Positions 11,201 through 24,167 of a stretch of DNA of 64,000 nt are shown here, piece after piece. The notes beneath the pieces were generated by a model, which saw only the letters and a list, made by a program, of their open reading frames with translations, did no database searches and was not told the origin of the DNA. The first letter of the stretch is position 1. Every line of letters starts with the position of its first letter. The translations under genes and the position numbers were made by a program. Location of the stretch: assembly GCF_041146395.1 (NCBI RefSeq), contig NC_091009.1, forward strand, positions 1,383,501-1,447,500, read 5' to 3'. The DNA is from Eulemur rufifrons (Eukaryota; Chordata; Mammalia; Primates; Lemuridae).

Positions 11201-13106
11201 ATTGTATTTTGAAAGACGTACCAGAGTCATATAGACAAACGCTTACATTCATGCAGAGAAAGAAACTATGGGGTGATGTGTTGTGGGGATGCTAAACTGC
11301 AGTTTGGAAGGAGTTCGAGAGTGTTATATAGGATAACTTACAGTCACCTAGAGAAAGCAACACTCGGGACAGCTTTGCAAGCCTGTAAACACTAATTAGC
11401 AGCAATTGTGAGAGTCAAACATGGGAACGCTTACATTCACTCAGAGAACACAACGTTTGGGTGGTGATTTGTAGGCATCATAACTGTAGTTTGGAAGAAG
11501 TAGGAGAGTCATATATATGAACGGTTACATTCACGCAGAGAAAGCAACTGATGGGTGGCGTATGTACGCATGTTAATGTATACTTTGGAGGAAGTTCGGG
11601 AGTCCTATCTGGGGAAAATTGCAGTCACTTAGAGAAAGCAACCATCGGGGGCCGTTTTGTAGATCTGCTAAATTCTATTTTGGAAGAAGAGAGAAAGTCA
11701 TATGTGGGAACGCTTATGTTCACTCAGAGAAATCAACGATGGGGCAGTGTTTCGTTGGCATGCTAAACTAGTTTGGAAGAAGTTCGCGAGTCTTATATAA
11801 GAAAGCTTACAGTCACCTAGAGAAAGTAACTCTCGGCAGATTGTTTCTAAGCATGCTAAACTCTAATTTGCGTCAATTGTGAGAGTCAAACATGGGAACG
11901 CTTACATTCACTCAGAGAACGCAACGTTTGGGTGGTGGTTTGTAAGCATTCTAAACTGTATTTTGGAGGAAGTAGGAGAGTCATATATACGAATGCTTAC
12001 ATTCACGCAGAGAAAGCAACTCTGGGGTCGTATTTTGTTGGCATGCTAAACTGTGGTTTGGAAGAAGTTCGAGAGCCTTATATAGGAAAGATTACAGTGA
12101 CACAGAGAAAACAACTCTCTGTAGTTTGTTGGTAGGTCTGCTAAACTGTAATTTGGATGAAGTGTGAGAACGCTTGCATTCACTCAGAGAAAGAACTTTG
12201 TCGTGGTGGTTTGTAGGAATAACAACTGTAGTTCAAAGAAGTAGGAGAGTCATATATGAACGGTTACATTCACGCAGAGAAAGCAATTGTGGGGTGGTGT
12301 ATGTAATCATCATAATCTGTAGTTTGGAGGAAGTTCGAGAGTCATATCTGGGGAAAATTAGAGTCACTTAGAGAAAGGAACCATCGGGGGCTGGTGTGTA
12401 GGTCTGCTAAATTCTATTTTGGAAAAAGAGTGAGAGTCATATATGGGAACGCTTATGTTCACCCAGAGAAATCAACGATGGGGCGCTGTATTGTTGGCAT
12501 GCCAAACTGTAGTTTGGAAGAAGTTCGAGAGTCTTATATAGGAAAGTTTACAGTCACCTAGAGAAAGCAACTCACAGGAGGTGGTTTGTAGGCCGCTAAA
12601 CTCTAATTTGGATGAAGTGAAAGAGGCATACATGGATATGCTTCATTCACTCAGAGAAAGGTAAGTTGGAGTGGCGGTTTTTAGGTATACTAAACTCCAG
12701 TTTGGAAGAAGTACGAGAGTCATATATATGAACGCTTATATGGACGCAGAGAAAGCAACTATGGGGTGGTGTTTTGTAGGCATGCTAAAATATAATTTGG
12801 AAGAAGTTCGAAAGCAGACAGTCACTTAGAGAAAGCAACTCTTGGCGGTGGATTTTTAGGTCTGCTAAATTGTATTTTGAAAGAAGTACCAGTGTCATAT
12901 ATAAGAACGCTTACATTCATGCAGAGAAAGCATCTGTGGGGTGGTGTATTGTAGGCATGCTAAAATCTAGTTTGGACGAAGTTTGTGAATCACATATAAG
13001 AAAGCTTAGAGTCACTTAGAGAAAGCAAATCTCTGGTTGTGGAATGTAGGCGTGCTAAACTCTATTGTGGTTTAAGACTGAGCGTCATATATGGAAAGGG
13101 TTACAT

Positions 13107-13870
13107 TCACTCAGAGAAAGCAACGATGGTGTGGTGGTTTGTAGGCATACTAAACTTTAGTTTGGAAGAAGTAGGAGAATGATATATGGGAACGCTTACA
13201 TTCATGCAGAGAAAGCAATTATGCGGTGGATTTTTTGCACCCATGCTAATCTCTAGTTTGGAAGAAGTTATATAGGAAAGCGTACACTCATTTATAGAAA
13301 CCAATTTACGGGGGATGGATGGTAGGCCTGCAAAACTCTACTTTGGAAGAAGGGGGAGAGTCATATTGGGGACCGCGTACATTCACTCAGAGAAATCAAC
13401 GATGGGGTTGTGGTTTGTAGGCATACTAAACTCTAGTTTGGAAGAAGTACGAGAATCATATATAGGAACGCTTACATTCATGCAGAGAAAGCAACTATGG
13501 AGTGATGTTTGTATGCCTACTAAACTATAGTTTGGGGGATGTTCGAGAGTCATATCTGGGAAGCTTACAGTCATTTAGAGAAAGCAACTCTCTGGGGGTG
13601 GTTCGTAGGCCTGCTAAACTCTATTTTCAATGAAGTGTTAGAATCATATACAGGAACGCTTACATTCACTCAGAGAAAGCAACGTTGGGGTGGTGGTTTG
13701 TAGGTATACTAACCTGTAATTTGGAAGAAGCAAAAGAATCACATATAGAACCGCTTACATTCAGGCACTGAAAGCCACTATGGGTTCGTGTTTTTAGGCA
13801 TGCTAAACTGTAGTTTGGAAGAAGTTCGAAAGCTGTCACTTAGAGAAAGAAACTCTCTGCGGGTGATTTT
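13107..13870 (+). repeat. 2.69-kb superunit segment, left arm copy b
   Basis: The second left-arm copy of the marker monomers: GGAAGAAGGGGGAGAGTCAT at about 13,340, then TTGGGGACCGCGTACATTC. The inverted counterpart is at 18.02-18.24 kb. Past 13.57 kb this arm has about 460 bp, five monomers, that the right arm lacks. Confidence 0.75.
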
Positions 13871-14559
13871 TAGGTCTGCTAAATTGTGTTTTGAAATAAG
13901 TACCAGAATCATAGTTACAAACGGTTACATTCATGCAGAGAAAGAAACTATGGGGTGATGTTTTGTGGGCATGCTAAACTGCCCACAAAACTTCTAAGAA
14001 GTTCGAGAGTCTTATATAGGAAAGCTTACAGTCACCTAGAGAAAGCAACTCTCGGGAGATGGTTTCTAAGCCTGCTAAACTAATTTGCACCGATTGTTAA
14101 AGTCAAACATGGGAAGGTTTACATCCACTCAGAACGCAACGTTTGGGTTGTGGTTTGTGGCCATAATAACTGTAGTTCGGAAAAAGTAGGAAAGTCATAT
14201 ATATGAACGGTTACATTCACGCAGAGAAAGCAACTGTTGGGTACCGTATGTACGCGTGCTAATCTATAGTTTGGAGGAAATTCGAGAGTCATATCTAGGG
14301 AAAATTACAGTCACATAGCTAAATCAACCATCGGGGACTGGTTTGTAGGTCTGCTAAATTCTATTTTGGAAAAAGAGATTCATATAAGGGAATGCTTATG
14401 TTCACTCAGAGAAAGCAACGATCCGGTGGTGTATTGTTGGCATGCTAAACTGTAGTTTGGAAGAAGTTCGAGAGTTTTATATAGGAAAGCTTACATTCAC
14501 CTAGAGAAAGCAACTTTCAGGATGTGGTTTATAGGCCTGGTGAACTCTAATTTGGATCA

Positions 14560-14600
14560 AGTGTGAGAGTCATACATACGAGTTCCAAAATACAGTTTAG
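14560..14600. other. Satellite orientation switch (tail-to-tail junction)
   Basis: Forward monomer sequence GTGTGAGAGTCATACATACG changes to reverse-orientation AGTTCCAAAATACAGTTTAG between about 14,575 and 14,585. There is no spacer and no target duplication. A few bases (CATAC/ATACGAG) could belong to either side, so a micro-homology joint is plausible. Confidence 0.85.
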
Positions 14601-15136
14601 TATGCCTACAAACCACCAGCCCAACATTGCTTTCTCTGAGTGGATATAGGCTTTCCCTTATATGAATCTCGGACTGCTTTCAAAATGCAATTTACCGGAC
14701 CTACAAAACACCGCCTGAGAGTTGCTTTCTCTCACTATAAGCTTTCCTATATATGACTTTGGAACATAGTTTAGCATGCCAACAAAAGGCCACCCCATAG
14801 TTTGCGTGAATGTAAGCGTTCCTATGCATCACGCTCGTACTTCTTCCAAAGTATAGTACACCTACAAACCACCTCCCCAACTTTGCTTTTTCTGAGTGAA
14901 TGTAAGCATTCTTTTATTCTCGTACTTCCTCCAAACTCCAGTTTAGTGTGACTAAAAACCACCACCGCAACCCTGCTTTCTCTGAGTGAATGTTAGCGTT
15001 CCCGTTTATGATTCACACTTCATCCAAAATAGAATTTAGCAGAACTACAAACCGGCCCCCAAGGGTTGCTTTCTCTATGCGACTGTAAGCTTTCCTATTA
15101 CTCTTAACTTCTTCGCAACTAGAGATTTGCATGCCT

Positions 15137-16062
15137 ACAAAACACCACCCCATAGTTGCCCTCTCTGCGTGAATGTAAGCACTTGTATATATGACTCTGC
15201 TACTTCTTCCAAAATACAGTTTAGTATGCTTACAAACAACCAACCAAACGTTGCGTTCTCTGAGAGAATGTTAGCGTTCCCAAGTATGACTGTTCCAAAT
15301 GATGCAAAGTAGAGTTTAGCAGGCTTACAAACTATCTCTCGAAAGTTGCTTCCTCTGGGGGACTGTAAGCTTTCCTATAAAAGACTGTCGAACTTCTTCG
15401 AAACTACATTTCAGCACGCCAACAAAACATCACCACATAGTTTCTTTCTCAGCATAAATATAAGCGATTTTATATATGACTCTGGTACTTCTTTCAAAAT
15501 ACAATTTAGCAGACCTCTAAATCAACCGCCGAGAGTTGCCTTCTCTAAGTCACTGTCAGCTTTCGAACTTCTTCCAAATTATATTTTAGCAGGCCTACAA
15601 AACACCACCCCATAGTGGCCCTCTCTGGGTGAATGTAAGCGCTCATATATATGACTCTGCTACTTCCAAAATACCGTTTAGTATGCTTACAAACAACCAC
15701 CCAAAAGTTAAGTTCTCTGAGAGAATGTTAGCGTTCCCAAGTATGACTGTTCCAAATGATGCAAAGTAGAGTTTAGCAGGCTTACAAACTATCTCTCGAA
15801 AGTTGCTTCCTCTAGGGGACTGTAAGGTTTCCTATAAAAGACTGTCGAACTTCTTCGAAACTACATTTCAGCACGCCAACAAAACATCACCACATAGTTT
15901 TTCTCAGCATCAATGTAAGAGATTTTATATATGACTCTGGTACTTCTTTCAAAATACAATTTAGCAGACCTCAAAATCAACCGCCAAGAGTTGCATACTC
16001 TAAGTCACTGTCAGCTTTCGAACTTCTTCCAAATTATATTTTAGCATGCCTACAAAACACCA
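15137..16062 (-). repeat. 457-bp local tandem duplication in the satellite
   Basis: Five monomers are duplicated: TTAGCGTTCCCAAGTATGAC occurs at 15,271 and 15,728. The unusual stretches TGTTCCAAATGATGCAAAG and CTTCGAAACTACATTTCAGC occur in both copies and nowhere else that I can see. The copies differ by a few substitutions and small deletions, so this is a fairly recent unequal-exchange product. Confidence 0.85.
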
Positions 16063-19000
16063 CCCCATAGTTGCTTTCTCTGCGTCCATATAAGCGTTCA
16101 TATATATGACTCTCGTACTTCTTCCAAACTGGAGTTTAGTATACCTAAAAGCCGGCACCACAATTTACCTTTCTCTGAGTGAATGAAGCGTATCCATGTA
16201 TGCCTCTTTCACTTCATCCAAATTAGAGTTTAGTGGCCCACAAACCACCTCCTGTGAGTTGCATTCTCTAGGTGACTGTAAACTTTCCTATATAAGACTC
16301 TCGAACTTCTTCCAAACTACAGTTTAGCATGCCAACAATACAGCGCCCCATCGTTGATTTCTCTGAGTGAACATAAGCGTTCCCATATATGACTCTCACT
16401 CTTCTTCCAAAATAGAATTTAGCAGACCTACACAACACCCGATGGTTCCAATTCTCTACGTGACTCTAATTTTTCCCACATAAGACTCTCGAACTTTCTC
16501 CAAACTATAGATTATGATGATTACATAGGCCACCCCACAGTTGCTTTCTCTGCGTGAATGTAACCGTTCATATATGACTCTCCTTCTTTTAAACTACAGC
16601 ATTTATTCCTACAAACCATCACGACAACGTTCTTTCTCTGAGTGAATGCAAGCATTCTCACACTTCATCCAAATTACAGTTTAGCAGACCTACCAACAAA
16701 CTACAGAGAGTTGTTTTTCTCTGTGTCACTGTAATCTTTCTTATGTAAGGCTCTCGAACTTCTTCCAAACCACAGTTTAGCATGCCAACAAAATACGACC
16801 CCAGAGTTGCTTTCTCTGCGTGAATGTAAGCATTCGTATATATGAGTCTCCTACTTCCTCCAAAATACAGTTTAGAATGCTTACAAACCACCACCCAAAC
16901 GTTGCGTTCTCTGAGTGAATGTAAGCGTTCCCATGTTTGACTCTCACAATTGATGCAAATTAGAATTTAGCATGCTTAGAAACAATCTCCCGAGAGTTGC
17001 TTTCTCTAGGTGACTGTAATTTTCCCCAGATATGACTCTCGCACTTCCTCCAAACTACAGATTAGCATGCATACATACGCCACCCAACAGTTGCTTTCTC
17101 TGCGTGAATGTAACCGTTCATATATATGACTCTCCTACTTCTTCTGAACTACAGTTATTATGCCTACAAACCACCACCCAAACGTTGTGTTCTCTGAGTG
17201 AATGTAAGCGTTCCAATGTTTGACTCTCACAATTGCTGCTAGTTAGAGTTTAGCAGGCTTGCAAAGCTCTCCTGAGTGTTGCTTTCTCTAGGTGACTAAG
17301 CTATCCAAATAACACTCTCGAACTCCTTCCAAACTGCAGTTTAGCATCCCCACAACACATCACCCCATATTTTCTTTCTACGCATGAATGTAAGCGTTTG
17401 TATATAAGACTCTGACACGTCTTTCAAAATACAATTTAGCAGACTGAAAAAATCACCCGCCAAGAGTTGCTTTCTCTAAGTGACTGTCAGCTTTCGAACT
17501 TCTTCCAATCTATAGTTTAGCATGCCTGCACTACAGCACCCCGTATTTGCTTTCTCTGTGTTAATGTAAGCGTTCGTATTTATGTCTCTCGTACCTCTTC
17601 CAAAGTAGAGTTTAGTATGCTCAAAAACGGCCACCCCAACTTTGCTTTCTCTGAGTGAATGTAAGCGTTCCTGTATATGATTTTAACACTTCATTGAAAA
17701 TAGAGTTTAGCAGGCCTACGAACCACCCCCCGAGAGTTACATCCTCCAAACTATAGTTTAGTAGGCATACAAACATCACTCCATAGTTGCTTTCTCTGCG
17801 TGAATGTAACCGTTCATATATATGACTTTCCTACTTCTTCCGAACTACAGTTATTATGGCCACAAACTACAACCCAAACCTTGCGTTCTGAGTGGATGTA
17901 AACCTTCCCATATTTGACTTTAACAGTTGGTGCAAATTAGCAGGCTTAGAAACCATCTCCCGAGAGTTGCTCTCTCTAGGTGACTGTAAGCTTTGCTATA
18001 TAAGATTCTAAACTTCCTCCAAACTATAGTTTAGTAGGCATAAAAACATCACTCCATAGTTGCTTTCTCTGCATGAATGTAAGCGTTCCTATATATGATT
18101 CTCGTACTTCCTCCAAACTAGAGTTTAGTATGCCTACAAAACACAAGCCCATCCTTGATTTCTCTGAGTCAATGTACGTGGTCCCCAATATGACTCTCCC
18201 CCTTCTTCCAAAGTAGAGTTTTGCAGGCCTACCGTCCATCCCCCGAAAGTTGGTTTCTATAAATGACTGTACGCTTTCCTATATAACTTCTTCCAAACTA
18301 GAGATTAGCATGGGTACAAAAACCCACCCCATAATTGCTTTCTCTGCATGAATGTAAGCATTCCCAAATATCATTTTCCTACTCTTCCAAACTAGAGTTT
18401 AGTATGCCTACAAACCACCACATCATCGTTGCTTTCTCTGAGTGAATGTAACCCTTTCCATATATGACTCTCAATCTTAAACCAAAATAGAATTTAGCAC
18501 GCCTACATTCCACAACCAGAAATTTGCTTTCCCTAAGAGACTCTAAGCTTTCTTATATGTGATTCTCAAACTTCGTCCAAACTAGAGTTTAGCACGCCTA
18601 GAAAACACCACCCCACAGTTGCTTTCTCTGCATGAATGTAAGCGTTTGTATATATGACACTGGTACTTCTTTCAAAATACAATTTAGCAGACCTAAAAAT
18701 CTACCGCCAAGAGTTGCTTTCTCTGACTGTCTGCTTTCGAACTTCTTCCAAACTATATTTTAGCATGCCAACAAAACACCACCCCATAGTTGCTTTCTCT
18801 GCGTCCATATAAGCGTTCATATATATGTCTCTCGTACTTCTTCCAAACTGGAGTTTAGTATACCTAAAAACCGGCACCACAATTTACCTTTCTCTGAGTG
18901 AATGAAGCGTATCCATGTATGCCTCTTTCACTTCATCCAAATTAGAGTTTAGCGGCCTACAAACCACTTCCTGTGAGTTGCTTTCTCTAGGTGACTGTAA

Positions 19001-22000
19001 ACTTTCCTATATAAGACTCTCGAACTTCTTCCAAACTACAGTTTGGCATGCCAACAATACAGCGCCCCATCGTTGATTTCTCTGGGTGAACATAAGCGTT
19101 CCCATATATGACTCTCACTCTTTTTCCAAAATAGAATTTAGCAGACCTACACACCAGCCCCCGATGGTTCCTTTCTCTAAATGACTCTAATTTTCCCCAG
19201 ATATGACTCTCGAACTTCCTCCAAACTACAGATTATGATGATTACATACGCCACCCCACAGTTGCTTTCTCTGCGTGAATGTAACCGTTCATATATGACT
19301 CTCCTACTTCTTTGAACTACAGTTGTTATTCCTACAAACCACCACGACAAAGTTCTTTCTCTGAGTGAATGCAAGCGTTCTCACACTTCATACAAATTAC
19401 AGTTTAGCAGACCTACCAACAAGCTACAGAGAGTTGTTTTCTCTGTGTCACTGTAATCTTTCCTATATAAGGCTCTCGAACTTCTTCCAAACCACAGTTT
19501 AGCATGCCAACAAAATACGACCCCAGAGTTGCTTTCTCTGCGTGAATGTAAGCATTCGTATATATGACTCTCCTACTTCCTCCAAAATACAGTTTAGAAT
19601 GCTTACAAACCACCACCCAAACGTTGCGTTCTCTGAGTGAATGTAAGCGTTCCCATGTTTGACTCTCACAATTGATGCAAATTAGAGTTTAGCATGCTTA
19701 GAAACAATCTGCCGAGAGTTACTTTCTCTAGGTGACTGTAAGCTTTCTTATATAAGACTCGCGAACTTCTTCCAAACTACAGTTTAGCATGCCAACGAAA
19801 CACTGCCCCATCGTTGATTTCTCTGAGTGAACATAAGCGTTCCCACATATGACTTTCTCTCTTCTTCCAAAATAGAATTTAGCAGATCTACAAAACGGCC
19901 CCCGATGGTTGCTTTCTCTAAGTGACTGCAATTTTCCCCAGATAGGACTCTCGAACTTCCTCCAAAGTATACATTAACATGCGTACATACGCCACCCAAC
20001 AGTTGCTTTCTCTGCGTGAATGTAACCGTTCATATATATGACTCTCCTACTTCTTCCAAACTACAGTTATGATGCCTACAAATCACCACCCAAACGTTGT
20101 GTTCTCTGAGTGAATGTAAGCGTTCCCATGTTTGACTCTCACAATTGCTGCTAATTAGTGTTTACAGGCTTGCAAAGCTGTCCCGAGTGTTGCTTTCTCT
20201 AGGTGACTCTAAGTTATCCTATATAACACTCTCGAACTCCTTCCAAACTGCAGTTTAGCATCCCCACAACACATCACCCCATAGTTTCTTTCTCTGCATG
20301 AATGTAAGCGTTTGTCTATATGACTCTGGTACGTCTTTCAAAATACAATTTAGCAGACCTAAAAATCACCCGCCAAGAGTTGCTTTCTCTAAGTGACTGT
20401 CAGCTTTCTAACTTCTTCCAATCTATAGTTTAGCATGCCTGCACTACAGCACCCCGTATTTGCTTTCTCTGTGTTAATGAAAGCGTTCCTGTATATGTCT
20501 CTCGTACCTCTTCCAAAGTAGAGTTCAGTATGCTCAAAAACGGCCACCCCAACGTTGCTTTCTCTGAGTGAATGTAAGCGTTCCTGTATATGATTCTAAC
20601 ACTTCATTGAAAATAGAGTTTAGCAGGCCTACGAACCACCCCCCCAAGAGTTGCTTTCTCTAAATGACTGTAAGCATCCCAGATATGACTCTCGAACATC
20701 CCCCAAACTATAGTTTAGTAGGCATACAAACATCACTCCATAGTTGCTTTCTCTGCATGAATGTAGGCGTTCCTATATATGATTCTCGTCCTTCTTCCAA
20801 ACTAGAGTTTAGTATGCCTACAAACCACAACCCCATCGTTGATTTCTCTGAGTGAATGTACGCAGTCCCCAAAATGACTCTCCCCCTTCTTCCAAAGTAG
20901 AGTTTTGCAGGCCTACAAACCATCCCCCGAAAGTTGGTTTCTATAAATGATGGTACGCTTTCCTATATATTACTCTTTAACTTCTTGCAAACTAGAGATT
21001 AGCATGGCTACAAAAAATCCACCCCATAATTGCTTTCTCTGCATGAATGTAAGTGTTCCCATATATCATTCTCCTACTTCTTCCAAACTAGAGTTTAGTA
21101 TGCCTACAAACCACCACATCATCGTTGCTTTCTCTGAGTGAATGTAAGCCTTCCCATATATGACTCTCACTCAGAAACCAAAATAGAGTTTAGCATGCCT
21201 ACATTCCACACCCAGAGATTTGCTTTCTGTAAGTGACTCTAAGCTTTCTTATATGTGATTCTCAAACTTCATCCAAACTAGAGTTTAGCATGCCTAGAAA
21301 ACACCACCCCACAGTTGCTTTCTCTGCATGAATGTAAGCGTTTGTATATATGACTCTGGTACTTCTTTCAAAATACAATTTAGCAGACCGAAAAATGAAC
21401 CGCCGAGAGTTGCTTTCTCTAAGTGACTGTCTGCTTTCGAACTTCTTCCAAATTATATTTTAGCATGCCTACAAAACACCACCCCATAGTTACTTTCTCT
21501 GCATCAATATAAGTGTTCATATATATGCCTCTCTCACTTCATCTAAATTAGAGTTTAGCAGGCCTACAAACCACGCCCCGTGAGTTGCTTTCTCTAGGTG
21601 ACTGTAAACTTTCCTATATAAGAATCTCCAACTTCTTTCAAACTACACCATGCCAACAAAACACCACACCGTGGTTGCTTTCTCTGAGTGAACATAAGCG
21701 TTCCCATATATGACTCACACTCTGCTTCCAAAATAGAATTTAGCAGATCTACAAACCAGCCCAAGATGGTTCCTTTCTCTAAGTGACTGTAATTTTCCCC
21801 AGATATGACTCTCGCACTTCCTCCAAACTACAGATTAACATGCATACCTGCGCCACCCCACAGTTGCTTTCTCTGCGTGAATGTAACCGTTCATATATAT
21901 GACTCTCCTACTTCTTCCCAACGACAGTTATTATGCCTTCAAACCATCACGATAATGTTTCTTTCTCTGAGTGAATGAATGCAAGCGTTCTCACATTTCA

Positions 22001-23045
22001 TCCAAATTAGAGTTTAGCAGGCCTACCAATAAACTTCCGAGAGTTGTTTTCTCTGTGTCACTGTAATCTTTCCTATATAAGACGCTCGAACTTCTTCCAA
22101 ACCACAGTTTAGCATGCCAACAAAATACGACCCCAGAGTTGCTGTCTATGCCTGAATGTAAGCGTTCAGATATATGACTCTCGTACTTCCTCCAAAATAC
22201 AGTTTAGAATGCCTACAAACCACCACCCAAACGTTGCGTTCTCTGAATGAATGAAAGCATTCCCATGTTTGACTCTCACAATTGATGCAAAGTAGAGTTT
22301 AGCAGGCCAAGAAAGGATCTCCCGAGAGTTGCTTTCTCTAGGTGACTGTAAGCTTTCCTAAATAAGACTCTCCAACTTCTTCCAAACTACAGGTTAACAT
22401 GCCCACAAAACATCACCCCATAGTTTTTTCTTTGCATGAATGTAAGCATTAGTATATATGACTCTGGTACTTCTTTCAAAATACAATTTAGCAGACCTAA
22501 AAATCACCCACCAAGAGTTGCTTTCTCTAAGTGACTGTTCAGGTTTAGAACTTCTTCCAAACTATAGCATGCTTACAAAACACCACCCCGTAGTTGCTTT
22601 CTCTGGGTGAATGTAAACGTTCCCAAATATCATTCTCGTACTTCTTCCAAACTATTTAGTATGCCTACAAAAACCAGCCCAATGTTGTTTCTCTGAGGGA
22701 ATGTAAGCGGTCCCATGTTTGACTCTCACACTTCATCCAAATTAGAGTTTAGCATGTGTACAAACAATCTCCCGAGAGTTGCTTTCCCTAGGTGATGGTA
22801 ATCATTCCTGTATAAGGTACTCCAACTTCTTCCAAACTGCAGTTTAGCATGCCTACAAAACCTGACGCTAGAAGTGCTTTCTCTGCGTGAATGTAAGTGT
22901 TCCTATATAGGACTCTCGTACTTCTTCCAAACTACAGTTTAGTATGCCCTACAAACCACCACCCAAACGTTGTTTTCTCTGAGTGAATGTAAGCGTTCCC
23001 ATATATGACTCTCACACTTCAACCAAAATAGAGTTTAGCAGGCCT

Positions 23046-23884
23046 ACATTCCACACCCAGAGAGTTGTTTTCTCTACGTGACTGTAAACTTTCCTATATA
23101 TGACTCTCAAACTTCGTCCAAACTAGAGTTTTGCAAGCCTACAAAACACCACCCCATAGTTGTTTTCGGTGCCGGAATGTAAGCGGCTCTACATGTGATT
23201 CTCTTGCTTTTTCCAAATTACAGGTTAGTATGCCTAGGAACCACAACCACGACGTTGCTTTCACTGAGTTCCCATATATTATTCTAACACTTCATTGAAA
23301 ATAGAGTTTAGCAGGCCTACGAAACACCCCCCGAGAGTTGCTTTCTCTAAGTGACTGTAAGCTTCCCAGATATGACTCTCGAACTTCCTCCAAACTATAT
23401 TTTAGTAGGCATACAAACATCACTCCATAGTTGCTTTCTCTGCGTGAAGGTAAGCGTTCCTATATACGATTCTCGTACTTCTTCCAAACTAGAGTTGACT
23501 ATGCCTACAAATCACAATCCCATCGTTGATTTCTCTGAGTGAATGCACGCGGTCCCCAATATGACTCTCCCCCTTCTTCCAAACTGGAGTTTTGCAGGTG
23601 TACAAAACATCCCCCGAGAGTTGGTTTCTATGACTGTAACCTTTCCTATATATTACTCCTTAACTTCTTCCAAACTAGAGATTAGCATGGCTACAAAAAC
23701 GCCACCCCATAATTGCTTTCTCTACGTGAATGTAAGCGTTCCCATATATCATTCTCCCACTTCTTCCAAACTAGAGTTTAGTATGCCTACAAACCACCAC
23801 GTCGTCGTTGCTTTCTCTGAGGGAATGTAAGCCTTCCCATATATGACTCTCACTCTGAAACCAAAATAGAGTTTAGCAGGCCTA
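23046..23884 (-). repeat. 838-bp satellite segment present only in the right arm
   Basis: The border between trimers (AGAGTTTAGCAGGCCTAC) is met at about 23,046 and again at 23,884. The left arm has the matching border once, at 8,504. The surplus equals three ~280-bp trimers and resembles 20.35-21.2 kb, the same phase of the 2.69-kb superunit. Confidence 0.75.
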
Positions 23885-24167
23885 CTTTCCACACCCAGAG
23901 ATTTGCTTTCTCTAAGTGACTGTAAGCTTTCTTATATGTGATTCTCAAACTTCGTCCAAACTAGAGTTTAGCATGCCTATAAAACACCACCCCATAGTTA
24001 CTTTCAGTGCGTCAAAATGTATGTGTTCCTATATGTGATTCTCGTGCTTCTTCCAAACTGCAGTTTAGTAAGCCTACAAACAACCCCATCGTTGCTTTCT
24101 CTGAGGGAATGGAAGCGTTCTCATATATGACTCTCACACTTCAACCAAAACAGGGTTTTGCAGGCCT

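Larger units (their letters stand above)
3110..14230 (+). repeat. Left arm of the giant imperfect palindrome
   Basis: In order this arm holds telomere-like repeat, A1, A2, A3, D, C, satellite border, monomeric zone and trimeric satellite. The inverse order, with matching detail, appears at 17.78-29.65 kb. Matched landmarks sum to a near-constant value: about 32,380-32,390 outside the satellite border and about 31,550 across 10.4-13.5 kb. Each change in the sum is explained by a visible indel. The outer limit is where the right side departs into a B-type unit. Limits are estimated by eye. Confidence 0.82.
7122..14578 (+). repeat. ~94-bp satellite array, forward orientation
   Basis: About 80 tandem monomers. 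A typical monomer reads TTTGTAGGCATGCTAAAC, CTAGTTTGGAAGAAGTTCGA, GAGTCATATATAGGAACGC, TTACATTCACTCAGAGAAAG, then CAACTATGGGGTGGTG. Starts near the border are at 7,122, 7,217, 7,311, 7,406 and 7,496. The first ~1.1 kb is simple monomeric repeat. From about 8.2 kb three monomer types cycle as a ~283-bp trimer (starts 8,221, 8,504 and 8,790). A ~2.69-kb superunit also repeats: 10,627 matches 13,315. Every frame is short and repeat-derived. I do not recognise this satellite from memory; a Dfam or Repbase search would settle whether it is described. Confidence 0.93.
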
